NCBI GenBank assembly: GCA_038253135.1
Contig: JBBSHJ010000064.1
Coordinates: forward strand, 1 to 18,008
DNA length: 18,008 nucleotides
Source: JBBSHJ01 sp038253135
Lineage (GTDB): Bacteria > Actinomycetota > Actinomycetes > Mycobacteriales > QHCD01
Direction of reading: 5' to 3'
Under the pieces are notes generated by a model. It did not search any database. It was not told the origin of the DNA and saw nothing but the letters and a program-made list of their open reading frames with translations. The translations under genes and the position numbers were made by a program. Of this stretch, positions 13,463 through 18,008 are shown one piece after another. How positions within the stretch are numbered: the stretch's first letter is position 1; the number at the start of each line of letters is the position of its first letter.

Positions 13463-14419
13463 ATGACGCGCGTGGCCGCCATCGACTGCGGCACCAACTC
13501 GATCCGCCTGCTCATCGCTGACCGTGCGGTGGCCGACCGCGCGGGTGCCGGCCCCGACGGCGCGGGCGAACTGATCGATGTCGACCGGCGTACGACGATC
13601 GTGCGGCTCGGGCAGGACGTCGACCGCACCGGCCGGCTCGCACCCGAGGCGATCGAGCGCACGCGGATCGCCCTCACGGCCTACGCCGAGGCGATCCGGT
13701 CCGCTGGCGTGGAGCGGGTGCGCATGGTCGCCACCAGCGCGACCCGCGATGCCGCCAATCGCGACGACTTCCACGCCATGGTGCGCGACGTGCTCGGGCA
13801 GCCGGCCGAGATCATCACCGGCGCCGAGGAGGCGAGCCTGTCCTTTGCCGGCGCCGTCGGGTCGCTGCACGGGCACCGGCCGCCCTATCTCGTCCTCGAC
13901 ATCGGTGGCGGCTCGACGGAGTTCGTGCTCGGACGGCGAGAGGTGACGGCGGCGCGATCGGTCGACATCGGCAGCGTGCGGCTGACCGAGCGACACTTCG
14001 CCGACGATCCGCCGACCCGCGCGCAGGTCGAGCGCGCCCGCGCCGACGCCCTCCGGTCCATCGAGCAGGTCCGCGCCGAGGTGCCGATCGACACTGCGGC
14101 GACCGTCGTCGGCGTTGCCGGGTCGGTCACCACGATCGCGGCCGTCGCCCTCGGTCTCACCGAATACGATCGCAACCGGGTTGACGGTGCCGTCCTCGAG
14201 GCGGAGGCGGTACGCCGTACCGCGGGACGGTTGCTCGCGGCCGGCCACGACGAGCGGGCCGCGCTCACCGTGATCGCACCCGGACGGCGGGACGTCATCG
14301 CCGCCGGAGCGCTGATCCTGCGCACGATCATCGACGCGTGCGGTGCCGATGCGGTGGTCGTGAGTGAGCACGACATCCTCGATGGGATCGCGCTGTCGCT
14401 CGGATTGCCGACGCTGTGA
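13463..14419 (+). CDS. Ppx/GppA-family phosphatase (exopolyphosphatase-like)
   Basis: A 318-residue protein of the ASKHA superfamily. Phosphate-1 loop: VAAIDCGTNSIRLLIAD. Then RTTIVRLGQDVDRTGRLAPE, the catalytic region VATSATRDAANRDDF, AEIITGAEEASLSFAGAVGS, phosphate-2 loop LVLDIGGGSTEFVLG, and adenosine-type motif VVGVAGSVTTIAAVALGL. It is the short single-module type, as in actinobacteria (mycobacterial Ppx1/Ppx2-like), lacking the C-terminal HD domain of E. coli Ppx. It hydrolyses polyphosphate or pppGpp/ppGpp; which one cannot be read from sequence. It normally follows DUF501 directly; here the two are about 9 kb apart. AAAGGA is the ribosome binding site. Confidence 0.92.
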   Translation: MTRVAAIDCGTNSIRLLIADRAVADRAGAGPDGAGELIDVDRRTTIVRLGQDVDRTGRLAPEAIERTRIALTAYAEAIRSAGVERVRMVATSATRDAANRDDFHAMVRDVLGQPAEIITGAEEASLSFAGAVGSLHGHRPPYLVLDIGGGSTEFVLGRREVTAARSVDIGSVRLTERHFADDPPTRAQVERARADALRSIEQVRAEVPIDTAATVVGVAGSVTTIAAVALGLTEYDRNRVDGAVLEAEAVRRTAGRLLAAGHDERAALTVIAPGRRDVIAAGALILRTIIDACGADAVVVSEHDILDGIALSLGLPTL

Positions 14420-14445
14420 GCATGCCTGCACAGATTCCCGGGCAG

Positions 14446-14451
14446 TAGGGT
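14446..14451 (+). promoter_or_regulatory. Possible -10 (TAGGGT) of the deoR-type gene
   Basis: TAGGGT lies 31 nt before the ATG. The -35 position at 17 bp (TGCCTG, 14423-14428) is poor. The same element in the same context (TAGGGT-N-AGC) recurs at 15379 upstream of the SIS gene. Confidence 0.3.
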
Positions 14452-14481
14452 CAGCTCACCAGTCGCAGGCGGGAGGGGTCC

Positions 14482-15267
14482 ATGGCGCGGCATCGCCGGC
14501 TCAGCACGCTGCTCGAGCTCGTCGCCCGTGACGGGCAGATCGACGTCCACCGGGCCGCCGACGAGCTGGCCGTGTCGACCGCGACGATCCGCCGCGACCT
14601 CGATCATCTCGCCCAGCAGCAGCTGGTCACCCGCACCAGGGGTGGCGCGGTCGCGCACAGCGTCTCCTACGACCTGCCGCTGCGCTACAAGGCGGCCCGG
14701 CGCGCGTCGGAGAAGGAGCGGATCGGGGTCGCGGCCGCCGCGCTCGTCCGGGCCGGCGACGTCGTCGGGTTCAACGGCGGTACGACGACCACCGAGGTCG
14801 CGCGCGCCCTGGCCAGCCGCGCGGACCTGCGCGCCGAGGGGGCCGAGCCGGCCGTCACCGTCGTGACCAATGCGCTGAACATCGCCGCCGAACTGACCGT
14901 GCGCTCCCAGGTCAAGATCGTGGTCACCGGCGGAGTCGCCCGCGCCCAGTCATACGAGCTGATCGGTCCGCTCGCCCGGCGGGTGCTCGAGGATCTCACC
15001 ATCGACACGCTCTTCCTGGGGGTGGAGGGGATCGATACCAAGGGCGGCGCGACCGCGAGCCACGAGGACGAGGCCAACGTCAACCGGCTCATGGTCGAGC
15101 GCTCACGTCGCGTCGTCGTGGTCGCCGACGCGAGCAAGCTCGGCGGGCGTGCCTTTGCGCGGATCTGCTCGATCGACGAGATCACGACGCTCGTCACCGA
15201 TGCGGACCCGGCCGATCCGGGGTTGGTCCCGTTCACGGGAGCCGGCATCGAGATTGTGCACGGCTGA
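14482..15267 (+). CDS. DeoR-family transcriptional regulator of sugar metabolism
   Basis: A 261-residue regulator. The N-terminal DeoR HTH runs about 5-57: RLSTLLELVARDGQIDVHRA, ADELAVSTATIRRDLDHL, and the TRTRGGAV hinge. The C-terminal DeoRC sensor, an isomerase-like fold that binds phosphosugars, has KERIGVAAAALVRAGDVVGF, NGGTTTTEVA, VVTNALNIAAEL, KIVVTGG, DTLFLGVEGID, HEDEANVNRLMVERSRRVVV, VADASKLG and ITTLVTD. It matches the GlpR/AgaR/FruR class of repressors. It stands directly upstream of the amino-sugar genes and is the likely local repressor, released by a phosphosugar such as GlcNAc-6-P or GlcN-6-P (inferred). GGGAGGGG precedes the ATG. Confidence 0.93.
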   Translation: MARHRRLSTLLELVARDGQIDVHRAADELAVSTATIRRDLDHLAQQQLVTRTRGGAVAHSVSYDLPLRYKAARRASEKERIGVAAAALVRAGDVVGFNGGTTTTEVARALASRADLRAEGAEPAVTVVTNALNIAAELTVRSQVKIVVTGGVARAQSYELIGPLARRVLEDLTIDTLFLGVEGIDTKGGATASHEDEANVNRLMVERSRRVVVVADASKLGGRAFARICSIDEITTLVTDADPADPGLVPFTGAGIEIVHG

Positions 15268-15274
15268 TGCCCGA

Positions 15275-15341
15275 CCCGGCGACGAGCTCGGCCGGGCCGT
15301 ATTCCGGGTCGCCCGCCGCCGCAGCGCGATTGCCCTGCGGC
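15275..15341 (+). terminator. Two GC-rich hairpins between deoR-type gene and SIS gene
   Basis: CCCGGC/GCCGGG (15275-15280 and 15291-15296, 10-nt loop) begins 8 nt after the stop. GCCGCAG/CTGCGGC (15318-15324 and 15335-15341, 10-nt loop) follows. Neither has a T tract. They could end the regulator transcript before the amino-sugar operon. Confidence 0.35.
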
Positions 15342-15357
15342 CTCTGGCCTGCCTGCA

Positions 15358-15384
15358 TTGAGCTGCTCGTTTGGCCGGTAGGGT
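15358..15384 (+). promoter_or_regulatory. Possible promoter of the amino-sugar operon
   Basis: TTGAGC (15358-15363) and TAGGGT (15379-15384) are separated by only 15 bp, short of the ideal 17, so this is tentative. It sits 33 nt before the SIS gene start, in the only sizeable gap of the cluster, where DeoR-type control would be exerted. Confidence 0.35.
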
Positions 15385-15416
15385 GAGCGGGATTCGTCAA
15401 CGCCGGAGTGTGCATA

Positions 15417-16304
15417 TTGAGTCACGTCGCGAGCGAGATCGCGAGCCAGCCCGACTGCTGGCGACAGGCCGCGCAGGTCGCGGCGACGCGTCCGGCCGGG
15501 CTGCCGGAGCGCGGTGAGCGGGTGGCCGTGCTCGGCTGCGGTACGTCGCTCTACATCGCCCAGGCCTACGCCACGTTGCGGGAGGCCGCCGGTGCGGGTG
15601 AGACGGACGCTTTCACGCCGACCGAGGCGCCGCTGCACCGGCCCTACGACCGGGTCGTGGCGATCACCCGTTCCGGGACGACGACCGAGATCCTGGACGC
15701 GCTCCGCGGCCTTCGCGCCGGGCTGCCGAGCGTCGCGATCACCGCGGATCCCACGACCCCGGTGGTGCAGGCGGCGCACGACGTCGTCGTCCTCGATTTC
15801 GCCGACGAGCAGTCGGTGGTGCAGACGAGGTTCGCCACCTCCTGCCTCGCACTGCTGCGGGCATCGCTCGGCGAGGACGTCGAATCCCTTGCCTTACAGG
15901 CCAAAGAGGCGATCGACGAGCCGTTGCCGGCCGGCGTGCTCGAGCGCAGCCAATTCACTTTCGTCGGCACCGGTTTTGCCGTTGGTATCGCCGCCGAGGC
16001 GGCGCTGAAGATGCGCGAGGCGTCCAACTCCTGGACCGAGTCCTACCCGGCGACCGAATACCGGCACGGGCCGTTCAGCATCACCGACGAGCGCAGCGTC
16101 ACCTGGGCCTTCGGCACGGTCTCGCCGGCGCTGCTCGAGGACGTGCGGGCGACCGGGGCGATCGCCGTACACCATGACCGCGACCCGATGGCCGACCTGA
16201 TCGTGGCGCAGCGGCTCGCAGTGGCGCTCGCCGAGGCCCGCGGGCTCGACCCCGACCGGCCGCGCAACCTGACCCGCTCGGTGATCCTCACCGACGGCGC
16301 CTGA
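15417..16304 (+). CDS. SIS-domain sugar isomerase/deaminase (GlmS-C/AgaS-like)
   Basis: A 295-residue protein with two SIS phosphosugar-binding domains, like the isomerase half of glucosamine-6-phosphate synthase without the glutaminase domain. First SIS: RVAVLGCGTSLYIAQAYATL and the phosphate loop VVAITRSGTTTEILDALRGL, then GLPSVAITADPTTPV. Second SIS: FTFVGTGFAVGIAAEAALKM, then REASNSWTESYPATEYRHGP with the family Glu and HGP motif. It probably acts as the deaminating isomerase converting glucosamine-6-P to fructose-6-P and ammonia (NagB-II/AgaS role); a ketosamine-6-P enzyme is the alternative. TTG 15417 is chosen because GGAG lies 8 nt upstream; GTG 15408 in the same frame has no ribosome binding site. 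Confidence 0.85.
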   Translation: MSHVASEIASQPDCWRQAAQVAATRPAGLPERGERVAVLGCGTSLYIAQAYATLREAAGAGETDAFTPTEAPLHRPYDRVVAITRSGTTTEILDALRGLRAGLPSVAITADPTTPVVQAAHDVVVLDFADEQSVVQTRFATSCLALLRASLGEDVESLALQAKEAIDEPLPAGVLERSQFTFVGTGFAVGIAAEAALKMREASNSWTESYPATEYRHGPFSITDERSVTWAFGTVSPALLEDVRATGAIAVHHDRDPMADLIVAQRLAVALAEARGLDPDRPRNLTRSVILTDGA

Positions 16305-16325
16305 GCGCTCGATGGCAGAACGGGC

Positions 16326-17276
16326 ATGACAGGCGCCTCCGTCGTCGCGGTCGACGTCGGCGGTACGGCGATGAAAGGTGCGGTCGTCGATCGGCACGGC
16401 ACCATCTCCCGCGTCGAGTCCCGGCCGACCGGAGTGCCGGACGGTGTCGACGCGGTTGTGGCCAACATCGGCGCCTTCGCCGCCGACCTGGCCGCGGCGG
16501 CCGGCGCGGTGGCCGCGTGCGGGGTCGTCGTACCCGGCCTGATCGACGAGGTGCGCGGCGTCGCGATCTTCGCCTCCAACCTGGGCTGGCGCGATCTGCC
16601 GCTGCGCCGGCGGCTCGGCGATCATCTCGGGATGCCGGTGGCGCTGGGCCATGACGTGCGCGCGGGCGCGCTGGCCGAGGGGATCGTCGGCGCCGGGCAC
16701 GGTGATTTCCTCTTCCTGCCGCTGGGCACCGGAATCGCCGGTGGCATGGTGCTTTCCGGCACGACGTACGCCGGTGCGACCGGATCGGGCGGCGAGATCG
16801 GGCACACGCCGGTGATCCCGGACGGCGAGCCGTGCGCGTGCGGCCAGCGCGGCTGCCTCGAGGTGTACGCCTCGGCCGCCGGCCTGACCCGGCGCTACAT
16901 CGCCGCGGGCGGCGATCCGGCGATCGACTGCGCGCTCGGCGTGCAGGACCGGTACGACGCCGGCGACCCGATCGCCAAGCACGTGTGGGCCGAAGCCGTC
17001 CGCGTCCTCGGCCTCGCCCTGGCGACGTACACGCTGATGCTCGATCCCGACCTCGTCGTGCTCGGCGGTGGGCTCGCGCTGGCGGGGGAGCGGTTGTTCC
17101 CGGCGGTTGCCGCCGCGCTCGCCAGCCGGCTTTCCTTCCGGGCTCCGCCACCTCTGGTGCCGGCCGTCCTGGGTGATCGGGCCGGCGCTCTGGGGGCCGC
17201 CATCATGGCGTGGCGGGCCGCGGGCATCGAGCCGGACCAGCTCGGCTGGCCGCGTCGGGAGGCGGGCGCGCGATGA
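16326..17276 (+). CDS. ROK-family sugar kinase
   Basis: A 316-residue ATP-dependent sugar kinase. ATP phosphate loop: VVAVDVGGTAMKGAVVDRHG. The sugar pocket includes GVVVPGLIDEVRGVAIFASN and LGWRDLPLRRRL, catalytic Asp110 (LGHDVRAGALAE), LPLGTGIAGGMVLSG, then EIGHTPV with Glu157 and zinc-ligand His160. The ROK zinc motif CACGQRGCLE gives Cys170, Cys172 and Cys177. The C-terminal LDPDLVVLGGGLALAG is the adenosine motif. It begins 21 nt after the SIS gene and is followed 31 nt later by nagA, so GlcNAc is the expected substrate (GlcNAc to GlcNAc-6-P); glucose or ManNAc kinase activity is also possible in this family. Confidence 0.9.
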   Translation: MTGASVVAVDVGGTAMKGAVVDRHGTISRVESRPTGVPDGVDAVVANIGAFAADLAAAAGAVAACGVVVPGLIDEVRGVAIFASNLGWRDLPLRRRLGDHLGMPVALGHDVRAGALAEGIVGAGHGDFLFLPLGTGIAGGMVLSGTTYAGATGSGGEIGHTPVIPDGEPCACGQRGCLEVYASAAGLTRRYIAAGGDPAIDCALGVQDRYDAGDPIAKHVWAEAVRVLGLALATYTLMLDPDLVVLGGGLALAGERLFPAVAAALASRLSFRAPPPLVPAVLGDRAGALGAAIMAWRAAGIEPDQLGWPRREAGAR

Positions 17277-17307
17277 TCCTGGCCGGGATGATCTTGGAGG
17301 TGACGGC

Positions 17308-18008
17308 GTGACGGTCCTCGCCGGGGCGCGGGTGGTGACGCCCGAGGGCATTCTCGACCCGGGCTGGGTGCGGGTCGAGGGCGCCCGGATCGCCGCGGTC
17401 GGCCACGGCCGGTCGCCGACGTCCGGCACCGACCTCGGCGGGGCCTGGTTGTTGCCGGGCTACGTCGACCTGCATGTGCACGGCGGCGACGGCGGCGCCG
17501 TCGAGGTCTCGGCCGACGGGCTGGCGCGCTCGGTCGCGTTCCACCGCCGGCACGGCACGACCCGCACGCTGGCCAGCATCGTCACCGGTCAGATCGACGC
17601 AATGGCCGCGGCGGCCGGCTGGGTCGCCGATGCGGTCGGTGCCGGACCGACGCCGACCGGGCACGTGGTCGGCGTTCACTTCGAGGGCCCGTTCCTGGCC
17701 GCGGCCCGATGCGGGGCGCAGGACCCCGCCGCGATCATCGATCCCGACCCGGAGGTCATGGCCCGGCTCCTTGCGGCCGGCCGCGGCACCGTCCGGATGG
17801 TCACCCTCGCCCCGGAACGGCCGGGCGCCCTCGATCTGATCGCCCAGGTCAAGACCGCGGGAGCGGTCCCGGCCATCGGACACACCGACGCGCACTATGC
17901 CGACGCCGTCAGCGGTTTCGCGGCCGGTGCCGCGATCCTCACCCACACCTTCAACGGGATGCGCGGGCTGCACCACCGCGATCCCGGCACGGTCGGCGCG
18001 GCCCGCGA
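17308..18008 (+). CDS. nagA: N-acetylglucosamine-6-phosphate deacetylase, 3' end beyond window
   Basis: The visible 233 codons cover most of an amidohydrolase-fold deacetylase that converts GlcNAc-6-P to GlcN-6-P and acetate. It opens VTVLAGARVVTPEGILDPGW, then LPGYVDLHVHGGDGG (His56, His58 of the HxH motif), VVGVHFEGPFL (metal ligand Glu126), AIGHTDAHYADAV (metal ligand His192), and THTFNGMRGLHHRDPG (His213, substrate loop). The catalytic Asp and C-terminus lie past 18008. GTG 17308 is chosen because TTGGAGG ends 7 nt upstream and it begins the conserved N-terminus. It follows the ROK kinase in the same operon. Confidence 0.92.
   Translation, partial: MTVLAGARVVTPEGILDPGWVRVEGARIAAVGHGRSPTSGTDLGGAWLLPGYVDLHVHGGDGGAVEVSADGLARSVAFHRRHGTTRTLASIVTGQIDAMAAAAGWVADAVGAGPTPTGHVVGVHFEGPFLAAARCGAQDPAAIIDPDPEVMARLLAAGRGTVRMVTLAPERPGALDLIAQVKTAGAVPAIGHTDAHYADAVSGFAAGAAILTHTFNGMRGLHHRDPGTVGAAR

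Noticed and set aside
12218..14431. Long minus-strand open frame (about 737 codons) opposite dedA, glycosylase and ppx
   Set aside because: It spans three well-supported plus-strand genes and shows only low-complexity, Arg/Pro-rich sequence typical of antisense GC-rich frames.
15894..17429. Long minus-strand open frame opposite the SIS, ROK and nagA genes
   Set aside because: No recognisable motif; the plus strand carries three genes with intact active-site motifs.
1..18008. CRISPR array, rRNA, tRNA, phage integrase or attachment sites
   Set aside because: No regularly spaced repeats, no rRNA-like segments, no tRNA cloverleaf and no recombinase were seen on either strand.

Overview
The window comes from a high-GC actinobacterium. 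GC-rich codon use is near uniform, GTG and TTG starts are frequent, and it carries the Actinomycetota-type order eno - septum initiator (FtsB/DivIC) - DUF501, with a Ppx/GppA phosphatase further on. I cannot name a genus from sequence alone.

Layout. (1) 1-404: a decayed, truncated IS3-family transposase remnant on the minus strand. (2) 615-1519: an ArsR-type repressor overlapping an AHSA1/SRPBCC protein, behind a good TTGACA-N17-TAAGGT promoter. (3) 1702-4450: enolase, FtsB/DivIC-like protein and DUF501 protein. (4) 4447-13348: about 9 kb lying between DUF501 and ppx, which are usually adjacent. It holds a TipA-type MerR regulator (minus), a SAM methyltransferase (plus), a histidine kinase/response regulator pair (minus), a divergent operon of LolA-like secreted protein, ABC ATPase and ABC permease (plus), a DedA membrane protein, and an AlkA-like DNA glycosylase overlapping dedA. 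(5) 13463-14419: Ppx/GppA phosphatase. (6) 14482 to the window end: an amino-sugar catabolic cluster of DeoR regulator, SIS-domain sugar isomerase/deaminase, ROK sugar kinase and N-acetylglucosamine-6-phosphate deacetylase (cut by the window edge).

How the genes fit together. Block 3 is housekeeping (glycolysis, division). Block 4 looks like accessory envelope and stress functions. Its core is the two-component system facing the LolA-like/ABC operon across 195 bp that contain CCTGTGA repeats spaced 11 bp, as expected for an OmpR/PhoB-type operator. The MerR gene has a textbook MerR promoter (TTGACC-N19-CACAGT with a 7-3-7 dyad) and is probably leaderless. Block 6 would phosphorylate GlcNAc (ROK), deacetylate GlcNAc-6-P (NagA) and convert glucosamine-6-P to fructose-6-P (SIS protein in place of NagB) under DeoR control.

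Best candidates for something new are the TCS - LolA-like - ABC module and its operator, the 9 kb insertion into a usually compact cluster, and the small regulatory structures upstream of merR, the methyltransferase and dedA.
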